Shown here: piece after piece, positions 1 through 9,108 of the stretch
How the letters are laid out: the number at the start of each line of letters is the position of its first letter
How positions within the stretch are numbered: position 1 is the stretch's first letter
Position numbers and translations under genes: made by a program
Notes under the pieces: generated by a model
Seen by the model: the letters and a program-made list of their open reading frames with translations, nothing else
What the model was told of the DNA's origin: nothing
Database searches by the model: none
Assembly (NCBI RefSeq): GCF_027244095.1
Contig: NC_069670.1
Span: 18,309,320-18,373,319, forward strand
DNA from: Hemicordylus capensis
Taxonomy: Eukaryota; Chordata; Lepidosauria; Squamata; Cordylidae
Direction: 5' to 3'
DNA: 64,000 bases

Positions 1-155
1 GAGTGTGTGGTGGGGACTAATCTACCAGTCTCAGGGGAGCAACAGCAGGAGAGAGGGCTTGGGCTTCTCAGAGGCCTGTGGAGGGCCACTGTGGGGAACA
101 GGATGCCGGACTAGTCGAGAGGCCTCCTTGGGCCCGATCCAGCAGGGCGGTCCTT
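1..155 (+). repeat. CR1/L2-type LINE 3' end in IGSF8 intron
   Basis: The window opens inside a truncated LINE 3' tail. It shows the phrases seen in other copies here, around 48690-49065 and, inverted, 59392-59672: caggggagcaacagcagga, gggccactgtg, ggatgccggactag and gatccagcagggc. It ends about 45 bases before the IGSF8 acceptor, so it occupies the intron right up to the polypyrimidine tract. The family assignment rests on the shared tail only. Confidence 0.6.
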
Positions 156-199
156 CAATTCTGGTTCTCTGAGTGCTTCTCTTGTTTCCCCCTCGGCAG

Positions 200-604
200 C
201 AGTGGAGCTCCAGGCCACGGCGTGGCTGCCCACCCCCACCATCTACCGCGGGGACACGGCCGAGCTGCTCTGCAACGTCTCCGTGGAGTCCACCCAGGCC
301 GTCCACTTGGCCCTCAGCTGGTGGGCGGAGCTGCCCGGGCGGGAGGTGGAGCCGCAGGGCCTCGCGCTGGCCTCGGTGAGCCGCGAAGGCGTGGCCGAGC
401 TGGGCCGCCGGCCGTCGGGCGGCCCGGTGAGCGTGGACAAGGTGGGCCCGCTGAGCCACCGGCTGCGCCTCCACGGGGTGCAGCCGTCGGATGAAGGGAA
501 ATACCACTGCGCCGTGACGGCCTGGATTCGCTACCCTGACCGCAGCTGGTACAGCGCTGGATCGGTGAAGTCCAACGTGGTCACCGTGTACCCCTATATG
601 CAGC
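200..604 (+). CDS. IGSF8: IGSF8 internal exon, membrane-proximal Ig-like domain
   Basis: This exon encodes an Ig V-type domain of IGSF8 (EWI-2/CD316), a cell-surface protein that associates with tetraspanins CD9 and CD81. The frame begins VELQATAWLPTPTIYRGD. It has the B-strand cysteine in LLCNV, the core tryptophan in LSWW, the DEGKYHC motif with the F-strand cysteine, and ends NVVTVYPYMQ. A pyrimidine tract and cag precede it, and a consensus donor gtgagt follows at 605. With the acceptor at 198-199 the exon is 405 nt with phase 1 at both ends, as is usual for single-Ig exons. A second acceptor three bases on (AG at 201-202) would shorten it by one codon. Identity is settled by the next exon, whose tail is specific to IGSF8. 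Upstream exons (signal peptide, other Ig domains, EWI motif) lie outside the window. Confidence 0.93.
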
Positions 605-761
605 GTGAGTCACATGTTCGTGGGTGGGCTGAGGCAGCACGAGTCCAAGCGACACTTCTGTAGGGGCTCTTTAATGCTCCACATCAGCAGCAGTGCTCCC
701 TGGAACAGGGGTGGCTGACTACAACACCCATCATCCTCAACTGCAGAGGGTTATTTCTTTC

Positions 762-763
762 TT

Positions 764-816
<53 letters not shown>
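762..816 (+). repeat. (TATC)n microsatellite
   Basis: About 13 uninterrupted tatc units. They abut the 3' end of the minus-strand LINE at 817, which fits a microsatellite that grew from the LINE's tail repeat. Confidence 0.95.
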
Positions 817-817
<1 letters not shown>

Positions 818-1062
818 AGCTTTGTATACCGCCTGATATGTATATCTCTAGGCGGTGTACAAAATGTAAAATATTTAGAAGTCACCAATTAAAATACACG
901 CCGGTAAAAACAATAGAATAAAATTATTAAAAAGTTTTTTCAAAAATTACTAAAAGGATTAAAATTATTTCTAACTATAAGCCTGAGAGAATAGGAGGGT
1001 TTTGAGGTTCTTCCTGAAAACAGAGACGGAGATGCTCTTATTTCAGCAGGAAGCTTATGCCA
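817..1062 (-). repeat. L2-type LINE 3' end
   Basis: On the minus strand it reads from the end of a reverse-transcriptase ORF (gcttcctgctgaaataagagc) through a 3'UTR to gtacaccgcctagag and the tail microsatellite. It is 5'-truncated and lies in the last coding intron of IGSF8. Confidence 0.6.
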
Positions 1063-1445
1063 AAGCCCAAATTTATTCTTTATTATTCCTTACTCCCAAA
1101 TTATGGGAGTTGTAGTCAGCTTTATCTGGTAATCCCGGTTACAGGGAACATTGACCAGGAGCCATCTTAGGAAGAGGCATTCCTTCCCTCCTGTGTGGGA
1201 GTCAAGGGGAAGGCCTCTTTTGAAATTGTGCCTGCCAGCCGCAGGTTTTATATACACTTCCTTTAAAAATAATCAACCTATATTTGAGAAAAGAAGTGTT
1301 GCCCAATTAATCAAGAGAGGCCTTTTTGGTCAATAACAAAGGCCAACAAAAGCACTGTTTTTGATGAGGATAGTAATTATTAATTATAATACTTATTATT
1401 AATGATCGACATCCTAGCGAACGGCGTGCTTGCAGAAAGACCTAA

Positions 1446-1640
1446 GAACATAGGAAGCGGCCTTATACTGAGTCAGACCCTTGGTCCATCTAGCTCAGTA
1501 TTGTCTTCACAGACTGGCAGCATTTCTCCAGGGATTCAAGCAGGAGTCTTTCCCAGCCTTACTTGGAGATGCTGCCAGGGATTAAACCAGGACCTTCTGC
1601 ATGCAAAGCAGATGCTCTATCACTGAGCTGCGGCCCCATC
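1446..1640 (-). repeat. tRNA-Sauria SINE
   Basis: Minus-strand copy. The plus strand shows the reversed tail gaacataggaagc, the body gctcagtattgtc, and the tRNA-like head at the right (gcatgcaaagcagatgctctatcactgagctg). The body and the Bov-B-like tail identify the squamate Sauria SINE. A few bases of another tail begin at 1643. Confidence 0.85.
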
Positions 1641-1807
1641 CACAACATAGGAAGCTGTCATTAGCCCTATTCACATGTGTCCAGCACTCATACAAATGTA
1701 CAGCGTACACAGTATAGTTTTTCACACATTATGTTGAACACAGGTACAGCAGCACACTTCCTGTCAGTGCATTTGAGGGGCATGTACTTTTCACTCTTAA
1801 AACCAGA

Positions 1808-2129
1808 GCATCAGAAGCTGCCCTATACTGAGTCAGGCCCCTTGGTCTATCTAGCTCAGTATTGTCTACCCAGACTGGCAGCGGCTTCTCCAAAGTTACA
1901 GGCCGGGGTCTCTCTCAGCCCTATCTGGGAGATGCAGCCAGGGAGGGAATCTTGGACCTTATGGATGCAAGCAGGCAAATGCTCTTCCCAGAGCGGCCCC
2001 ATCCCCTAAGGATATTATTGTACAGTGCTCACTTTATGTTTAGCCTCCCATTCAATTGTAAACCAGGGTGGGCCCTGCTTGGCAAAGGGGACAATTCATG
2101 CTTGCTACCACAAGACCATCTCTCCTCCC
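1808..2129 (-). repeat. 5S-Sauria SINE
   Basis: Full-length-like minus copy. Left to right on the plus strand it has the Bov-B-like tail (atcagaagctgcc), the Sauria body and a degenerate tRNA segment. It ends in the 5S-rRNA-derived head, visible as gggtgggccctgcttggca and the end gaccatctctcctccc. It lies in the IGSF8 intron, antisense to the gene. Confidence 0.85.
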
Positions 2130-2299
2130 TAAAAGAAGGTAGGAACAGCCATCCACACACAAACGTACGAGTGTTCAGACACCTGTACAGTCGTACAACC
2201 TAATGTCTGGATCCTCCTTCTCCTTTATTAGCTAGATTAAAGCTTTCTTGGTTCTCATACTGTGTCTGATCAGCCTCTTCTCTTCCTTCCTCCCGCCAG

Positions 2300-2415
2300 C
2301 CTTGGACACTTTGTTCATCCCCCTCGTGGCAGGCATTTCCAGCGCCCTTTTCATGGGCATCACCGTCCTTGTTTCAGTTACCTGCTGCTTCATGAAGAGG
2401 CTCCGTAAGAGGTGA
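2300..2415 (+). CDS. IGSF8: IGSF8 terminal coding exon (TM and cytoplasmic tail)
   Basis: After the acceptor cccgccag, and joined in phase 1 to the previous exon, the reading is PLDTLFIPLVAGISSALF, then MGITVLVSVTCC, then FMKRLRKR and a tga at 2413-2415. This is the single transmembrane helix and very short basic tail of IGSF8. From memory, the mammalian protein ends in the same CCFMKRLRKR. The twin juxtamembrane cysteines are the expected palmitoylation sites, and the basic tail is the ERM-binding part described for EWI proteins. The stop lies only 22 nt before a probable 3'UTR donor (2438). Together with the previous exon this fixes gene identity and strand. Confidence 0.95.
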
Positions 2416-2437
2416 AGGCTGCCGGTCCGGGCTGGAG
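2416..2437 (+). other. IGSF8: IGSF8 3'UTR, first segment before a probable UTR intron
   Basis: Twenty-two bases follow the stop before a good donor, gctggag|gtgagc (GT at 2438-2439). A strong acceptor, tttctttctgcag|gc, lies at 3137-3138. The splice is inferred from signal quality only. Confidence 0.55.
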
Positions 2438-3138
2438 GTGAGCAAAGGGGGCGGAATGAAGTCTAGTTGTGGGGCTGATGGAGAATAGGAGCTTGTTGGG
2501 GGAGAGTCGGCGGCATCCTGCATTCCTTGGCAACCTGCCCTTCACTGCATCCTTCATTCCAGCCAAATGTTTGTGGACGGAGAGAGACTGTTAGAACAAT
2601 GCATTTTCCCTTCGCAATCCTCTGGGCATGTAGACCTTGAATATTCACCACATATTTGATATCCATATTTGGTTACTTCAGTATCACCTGACAGAATTGC
2701 TAAGCCGGCATGCAATGGCATTCAGTATCTGATGGATGACATGTAGTGGTATGTAGTATTTAACAGCTTGCAGACGATGAGATGTTACTATTTGATGATG
2801 GCCCAAATCGAAACAGCTAGAGAGACCGTTTCATCTTAAATTACATAAGGCATTCTGGATGCACATTTTGCTTCTGACGTTCTGTAGTTGGGATCTGGTC
2901 AAATCTGAAATGCTGCTGATACATTTTCCTTGGCCCCCCCCATGCCTCATTTATTTGGTTTGTCTCATTTTGAGTTCTCCCAAATCATGCACGAAATGGT
3001 CCCATTTGGGGCTGTACAGAGCTCTCCCATGCGTGGCTGCTCAGAAATCGTATTGGCCTGTGAATGCCCAGGATTTAATGTGAGGGAGAGATTTTCCACC
3101 AACTGACCTCCTCTTTCTTCCTTCCTTTCTTTCTGCAG
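2438..3138 (+). other. IGSF8: Probable IGSF8 3'UTR intron
   Basis: A 701-base interval bounded by gtgagc and a long pyrimidine stretch ending ctgcag. It holds no recognised repeat and no coding sequence. Confidence 0.45.
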
Positions 3139-3540
3139 GCACTTCCTCCATGGTTACTTCTTCGGCGACCCTGTTTTCTAATTGTTAAAAACTGTGATCT
3201 GCTTTGTCCTGCCTCAAACAACTCTCCGGGGGCGCTGGAAGCCTTCGCCCCTGTTTCCTCCTTGGATTGATTGCTAACTCTTGCCAGGACTCGTCTGCAG
3301 CCGGATGGGCTGGGGTGGGCGGGCTCCTAAGCAGAAAGCCCCCCCGCCCGCCCGCCCCAAGCTCTAGCTATTTGGAACGGCAGCGTTCTCCTCTGGATGA
3401 CAAATGGCGTTACCCTTCCCTTTTGTTTCTGTAATGGAAAGTCCTTTGGTTGGCTGGTGTGTGCGTGGAGGGAGGCTAGACTCTCAGTCCTGGCATCTTT
3501 TTCAAAGACGGCTCTCAGTCCCAGGCGAAGCATTTTCTCT
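3139..3540 (+). other. IGSF8: Probable IGSF8 3'UTR exon
   Basis: Begins gcacttcctccatgg after the acceptor. There is no long open frame. No AATAAA was found before the SINE at 3541, so the transcript end is unknown and may lie further right. Confidence 0.4.
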
Positions 3541-3754
3541 TGATGTGTGAGCACTGTCGGATCTTCCCCCGAGGGGATGAAGTTCTGGGAAGAGCATCTA
3601 GGTTCCAAGTCCCCTCCCTGGCAGCATCTCCAAGATAGGGCTGAGAGAGACTCCTGCCTGCAACCTTGGAGAAGCCGCTGCCAGTCTGTGCAGACAATAC
3701 TGAGCTAGATAGACCAATGGTCTGACTCAGTATTTGGCTGCTTCCTATGTTCTT
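3541..3754 (+). repeat. 5S-Sauria SINE, truncated head
   Basis: Starts within the 5S/linker part (tgtgtgagcactg) and runs through the degenerate tRNA segment and body (ctgagctagatagacc) to the tail cttcctatgttc. Confidence 0.85.
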
Positions 3755-3899
3755 TCCTGTCCTCCTCCCCAGCCTGGTTGTCCACCTTTGGACAGTTTCG
3801 TTCACTGCCAAGCCCCTTACCCTCCTTTCCACCTTTTTCAGAAACTGAGCTGTATTTCTAGTTTAGGTGGAATCCATCCTTTTCAGGATGGTTAGGACA

Positions 3900-4857
3900 C
3901 GGGGTGGGCGGGGTCGGGCGTCTCACTGGACACCTGAGATCCTGCCGAATGACACAATTCCGTGCGCATTCCATCCTCCCCCTTTTTAAAAGCAGGGGGT
4001 GCAGGAGGGCATTTGGGCACCCCGCTGGTGCCCCAGTAAATTGCCGCCTGAAGCAGCCGCCTCACCTCGCCCCAGGGAAAGGCCTCCTCCCTCTGCCTCT
4101 TTTTTGCAGAAGATTTCAGAGGTCTCCTTCAAAGGCGTCTCCCCCTCTGAAGCCGTGGTGAGCTGGTCAAGCCTCAGGTGGACGTCGCCTCTCAGAGGGG
4201 AGATAACTTGTGGCCCAAGTGCTTCGGGTTTAAGCAGCGGCTGGCAGCAGACCCGCAATCTACCGAAAGGGTTAGAGAACACGAGCGGGAGGCATAGCCC
4301 TGGGCTACCCAATGAGGAGGTCGTCGAGGTTGGCAGCCCCTAGATATGGGGGAGGCCACAGTAGGGAGAGAAGTGGGAGAAATCTCCATTGTGCCAAATG
4401 AGCTGGTGTGTTTGGGGGGGGCACAGATCACTGTGAGCTGCAGCCCCCCCGTCTCCAGAGCCCGGGGGGGGGGGTTTGAACCTCCTCCCCCCCCCCCCAC
4501 CTCCCGGTCTTAGTTTCCCGGCAGCCGAAGCTGCCTGCAGGGACATTTCGGAGGCATCGCACTGAGCCGTCTTCGCAACGGGACCCGCCTTGTTGGCCCC
4601 AGCGAGGCTGATTCCTCCCCAGGCGCCAGGGACGGAGCAGAGAGACCCCACGGAAGGACCCTTTGGCCAGAGCTGGACTCGTGTCTATTTTTGTAACTCG
4701 GTTGCGGAAGAAGAGCTCTTTCTGCATCCCTGTTCCCCCAGCAGGCTGTGGACCCAGCTCCAGTTGTGAGTGTGATGCAGAAACCTCGGACACGGAAAGC
4801 CAGTGTTCGGGGCTGTTGCAGTCCTCTGGAAAGGGACACAGTGGTGTCACCAAAAAC
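3900..4857 (+). other. GC-rich stretch without a recognised gene
   Basis: The stretch around 3985-4080 (gggtgcaggagggcatttg, gccgcctgaagcagccg) resembles the hAT-like fragment at 62235-62440. Around 4440-4500 there are long G and C runs. A pyrimidine tract with ttttttgcag sits at 4101-4108, but no open frame after it has recognisable content. Open frames here overlap each other on both strands and look random. Confidence 0.4.
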
Positions 4858-4886
4858 CGTGTGTGTGTGTGTGTGTATGTATGTAG
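4858..4886 (+). repeat. (TG)n microsatellite
   Basis: A short, slightly interrupted run of gt dinucleotides that then varies to gtat. Confidence 0.9.
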
Positions 4887-5059
4887 ACTTTTTTTGTTTA
4901 CATCAGTGATGTAAGGACGTCACTGTCCTTATATGTGCATGTTTACATCAGTGATGAAGGCCCCATCAACTCTCAGTGTGGTTACCTAACTACATAATGT
5001 TCATGCCGCTTGTTTGGGCTGAAGCTGATAATACTCGGGATGGTTCCCCTGCCCTGACA

Positions 5060-5925
5060 CCTTGTAGAGATGGCCCTTCTCGCTGTGCAGTGCTGTGCTT
5101 TGCCCAGCTCTTGGTGGGGGTGGGGGCTCCTTAAAGAATAATTATAATTAATTATAATTATTATTAAACTTTATTTGTTAGCTGCTCCATAACAAATTGT
5201 TCTCTGGGCGGCCCACAACAGAGGATGGATACATACAATAAAGACACACAACCCATTAAACCCTAACAGGCAAAAAAAAAGGTGACTACTAAACACAACA
5301 CAAAGCAGCATCAAAAACTCATTTTTAAATTAGTTAAAAATCAGATAAAACCGGAAACGCCAAATTTGAAAACCCGAATTTAAAAGGCCTGGGTGAAGAA
5401 AAAGTTTTTACCTGGCGTCCAAAAGAATAAAGTGACAAAGCCAGGCAAACCTCGCTGGGGAGGCTATTCCATAAACTGGGTGCCACCACCAAGAAGGCCC
5501 TCTGCCTGGTAGCCACCTACCTGACCTCATTTGGCAGGGATACCTGGAAGAGGGCCTCCAAAGAAGATCTTAAGGTACGGGTAGGAACGTGTGAGGCAAG
5601 GCGCGCTCTCAAGTAACCCGGCCCCAAGCCATTTAGGGCTTTCAGGGTTAAAACCAGCACTTTGAACTGGGCCCGGAAGTGGACTGGAAGCCCGTGCAGC
5701 TGACAAAGCCCTGGCATGATATGATCGAAACGTTCGTCTCCTCTTCTTGAGCCCCTGCGCCATCTTGGAAGATGTGCACGGAGTGCTGAGAAGCCCTTCC
5801 CAGCGCTTTCCCCAGAGAGCGCTTGGGAGAGGATTCAGCCCCTCGTCGAGGGCCCTCTCAGCACTCAGACGAGTGCGGTTCTGTGCAGAGGACAGCGTAG
5901 TGGGAAATGGCTCCCCCATTGAGGT
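5060..5925. repeat. Unnamed repeat family, copy 1, split by a LINE
   Basis: Two outer parts (about 5068-5135 and 5740-5925) align with parts of repeats at 36230-36520 and, inverted, 53147-53510. Shared phrases include ctgtgcagtgctg, gggggctcctt, catcttggaagatgtgcac with variants, and gtgggaaatgg. A minus-strand LINE (5150-5737) sits between them. I do not recognise the family. The purine/pyrimidine-balanced ends suggest a non-autonomous DNA element. Confidence 0.5.
5150..5737 (-). repeat. L2-type LINE, 3' end of RT ORF and 3'UTR
   Basis: On the minus strand it encodes the last part of a LINE reverse-transcriptase ORF: LHGLPVHFRAQFKVL, ALNGLGPGYL, RTLRSS, and in a second frame AFLVVAPSLWNSLPSEV. 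These are the C-terminal motifs of L2/CR1-clade elements. An AT-rich 3'UTR follows (ttgttatggagcagc), ending in an (ATTATAATTA)-like tail. The ORF is 5'-truncated and frame-broken. The same family recurs at 33262-33935 and 50765-51190. Confidence 0.8.
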
Positions 5926-7241
5926 GGGGTGTTTTTGGTTTTTTTTGCCAAAGGGGCTTGGAAAAAAAGCAGAGCTCTCTGGTAAGATAGATAGATAAAC
6001 TCTTGCAGTCTTTGACCAGTACAAAGATCACTGGTTTGCACTTTTTCTATCAGTGTGTCTTAGCATTTGTGGCAACCAGAAGCCATCTTAGTGAAGTTTG
6101 TGTGTGTGTGGATGGAGGCGTGCGTGCGTGTGTGTGTGTGTGTGTGTACCCCTTTCCGTCCCTGCTGCATGCAATTGACCGTTCCTGCAAGGGGGTGCCC
6201 CCTTCTCCTTCTCCCCTCTCAGCTGCATTGCTGCCGAAGGCGGCTAATGGAAGGAATGCGGGCCCTTTTCGGGGCAGCTGTCCCAGGCGATCAGCTCTGT
6301 GACACACCGGTGGAGACAAGCGGCAGACACCCAGGACCGCCCGTTTCGCCGGGCCGAGAATCTACCCAGAAACCGCATGGTTATTTTCTGACCGCCGGCG
6401 TTTATTTTTAGCTGTGTTCCGATACAGAACTCGGCAGGGGAAGGGGATGAAATCATGCCGAGTGGGAGGCACCGCCACATGTCCACGGGGATCTGTGGGC
6501 AGCAGGCTGCGCTCGCAGCAGCGGAGGCTGGCTGATGGCGTGGGCAGAACCTCGCAAGGCTCTCCTGGGCCTGTGGCTAGAAATATTGGCGTGGGGAGGA
6601 AAGCAACCACGACAAGATGCACTCAAGAGGGGCGGCATTGCCAGTCTGGTGAAGGGTGGTGGTTTACCAAGGGGTTGGATGCACATTTGTTCAACAATTT
6701 TAATAAAATGTAATTTTTCATACCATTGGACAGTGAAATGCTCAAGTGATTTTACCATTGAACCATTCAGTGGGGTGAAGGAAGGACAAATGTCCTTGGG
6801 CCCTTGATGGAAGAAGGGGTCCCACTGGCTCTTTGGGAGCTTGTTTTCTGTTCTCTCTCTCACACACACCTCTCCGAAGAAGGGTTACAAGGCCCACTCC
6901 AACTTTGCTGCCCCCCCCCAGAAGTCACCCTAGTGTCGGGGAGGATAGCATGTGGTAGCAGGCATATTACTGAGGGGGCAAGATCGTGGGGGATGGCTAC
7001 AGCCAAGCCCTTTGGGAAAAGCAGGATGGAGAAAGAAGAGGATCTGGGAGACGGAGGATATTGACCATCGCAGTACAAGCACAATCTGGTCTCTCTGAGA
7101 AGCCCCAGAGACCAATCTGGCTGCTGCCTTTTGAACTAACAAGCTTCCAAACAACATACAAAGGCAGTCCCACATACAGCACATTTTCCGTAGTCAAGCC
7201 GAGAAGCAGTGAGCAGCACCCGTTTTGAGACCTTTCGGAGA
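5926..7241. other. Intergenic, no gene recognised
   Basis: Contains (TG)n at 6094-6147 and otherwise apparently single-copy or very old sequence. Long open frames on both strands have no recognisable domain, no consistent splice sites and heavy mutual overlap. Confidence 0.5.
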
Positions 7242-7529
7242 GGAGAGCTGGTCTTGTGGTAGGAAGCATGACTTGTCCCCTTAGCTAAGCAGGGTCCGCC
7301 CTGGTTGCATATGAAAGGGAGACTAGAAGTGTCAGCACTATAAGATCATCCCCTCGGGATGGAGCCGCTCTGGGAAGAGCAGAAGGTTTCAAGTTCCCTC
7401 CCTGGTTTCTCCAAGATGGGACTGAGAGATTCCTGCCTGCAACCTTGGAGAAGCCGCTGCCAGTCTGTGAAGACAAATACTGAGCTAGATAGACCAATAG
7501 TCCGTATATGGCAGCTTCTTATGTCCCTA
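7242..7529 (+). repeat. 5S-Sauria SINE
   Basis: Head ggagagctggtcttgtggta, 5S-like gctaagcagggtc and gaaagggagact, degenerate tRNA segment, Sauria body, and tail gcagcttcttatgtccct. Confidence 0.9.
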
Positions 7530-7636
7530 TGAGATCATTATCTTCAAGGAACGGATGCAGCTGTCATATCAACCGCAGTTGATAGAAAGCACTCCTGAGG
7601 GTGATGGATCTAGCCACTAACTTAAAAAATATTAAA

Positions 7637-7875
7637 GAGTGCTGTTAAGTCGGTGTCGTCTCCTGGCGCCCACAGAAAGCCCTGTGGTTTTCTTTGGTAG
7701 AATACAGGAAGGGTTTACCATGGCCTCTTCCCATGCAGTCTTAGATTATTCCTTTCAGCATCTTCCTAGATCGCTGCTGCCCGATATAGGTCTTTCCCAT
7801 AGTCTGGGAAACATATCAGTGGGGATTCGAACCGGCAGCCTCTGGCTTGCTAGACAAGTCATTTCCCGGTGGCTT
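7637..7875 (-). repeat. tRNA SINE with RTE-type tail
   Basis: The minus-strand head contains a tRNA-like B box (ggttcgaatcccc). The plus strand shows ctgcccgatatagg, aatacaggaagggtttacc and the tail gtcggtgtcg. The tail resembles the RTE-derived tail of marsupial MAR1-type SINEs. Related copies lie at 14277, 45633, 53533 and 56559. Confidence 0.75.
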
Positions 7876-8610
7876 AAAAATTATTAAGGCACTGCAAATG
7901 GCAAAAATAGAGATGAAAAGGGGACAATAATTTACAAGCACCAGAAAATTAATCCACCCTGATTATAAATAGAGGATGAATATAGATACTAGCTTTCTTT
8001 TAAGTCAAGAAGATTTACACAGAAGGTTTTTTTGCAAAACTGAGCCAAAGAGACGGACTTCCCAGTCCTTGGTTTGGGATGCTAATTGCTGAAATCTAAT
8101 TGCTGGGCATCTTTTTGCCACAGGCAATATGCCTGCTGGAATTGCTGTTGCCTGGTCTCCACTGCCCTCTAGAGGCAGAGAAGGAAATAACAGGTATTAT
8201 TTAATCTATTTGGGGAAAGGTCCAGCTTTTATCTGATCCACAAAAGCTTATGCTACCGTAAATGGGTTCGTCTTTAAGATGCCGCACGATCCTGCTGTTC
8301 TAGAAGAGTCACCCCTGTGACCTTGTAGCAAAAGCAGCTGAGAGACTGCAGTCGCTTTAAATAAGAATAAATGCTAATGAAGCTGGAGATTTCTCTCTCT
8401 CTCACTCAGTACAAGAATATGTTGCCTCAAATACATTAAGAGGACAGCAAAAGTGCTGGTTATTATATATGCAGATATTGGTGATAGTGGGAGAGGACCT
8501 CAGTGCAGTCAGGCTTCTAAATCACCTGTGGCAAACAAAATTCAACTCCAGGGAACCAGGCAGGGAAACTTTGCAAAAGTATTTTTATTTTAGTTTATTT
8601 ATATCCCTTA
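7876..8610. other. Intergenic, old repeat trace
   Basis: At 8225-8330 there is a phrase shared with 51866-51950 and, in part, 20510-20600 and 22485-22570 (acaaaagcttatgct, then ctttaagatgccgcacgat). This looks like an interspersed repeat end I cannot name. Nothing else is recognised. Confidence 0.4.
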
Positions 8611-8808
8611 GGAATATAGGAAGCTGCTTCATACCGAGTCAGTTCCTTGGTCCATCAAGCTCGGGATTGTCTGCTCTGACTGGCAGCAGCTCTCCAAAGC
8701 TTCAGGCAAGAGTTTCCCCCAGGCCTACTTAGAGATGCTGCCAGGGACTGAACATGGTATCTTCTACAAGCAATGCAGGTCATCTGCCACTGATCTACTG
8801 TGACCCCT
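8611..8808 (-). repeat. tRNA-Sauria SINE
   Basis: Reversed tail ggaatataggaagctgc, body ctgactggcagcagctc, then a weak tRNA head ending ctactgtgacccc. Confidence 0.85.
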
Positions 8809-9050
8809 TTCCACCTTGCTTTCCTGTTAAAAATTCAAAACCAATCTAGTAGCAAAAATTAAACTAAAACATCAACCATCCAAAATGAGTAAAGAAACCC
8901 TAACAGCTTTATCCAAGCTTTTGTTGATGGATGGTTCTTGTGTTCTCTGTAGTGGTGCTATTTTATTTTATTTTATTTTTAAAACTAGCATTGACTGGTT
9001 GATGTTTCACTTTGCATCTTGCTTTTGCTTTGCTTTTTGTTAAACTTATA

Positions 9051-9073
9051 AAAAGTCTCTCTCTCTCTCTCTC

Positions 9074-9106
<33 letters not shown>
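9051..9106. repeat. Self-complementary (CT)n-(AG)n palindrome
   Basis: About 20 bases of ct repeats, a two-base centre, then about 30 bases of ag repeats. A single strand could fold into a near-perfect hairpin. Confidence 0.9.

Positions 9107-9108
<2 letters not shown>

Noticed and set aside
5334-5717. Open frames with LHGLPVHFRAQF and VVAPSLWNSLP
   Set aside because: Remnants of an L2-type LINE reverse-transcriptase ORF, not a host gene. Similar pieces occur at 43490, 45121 and 59080.
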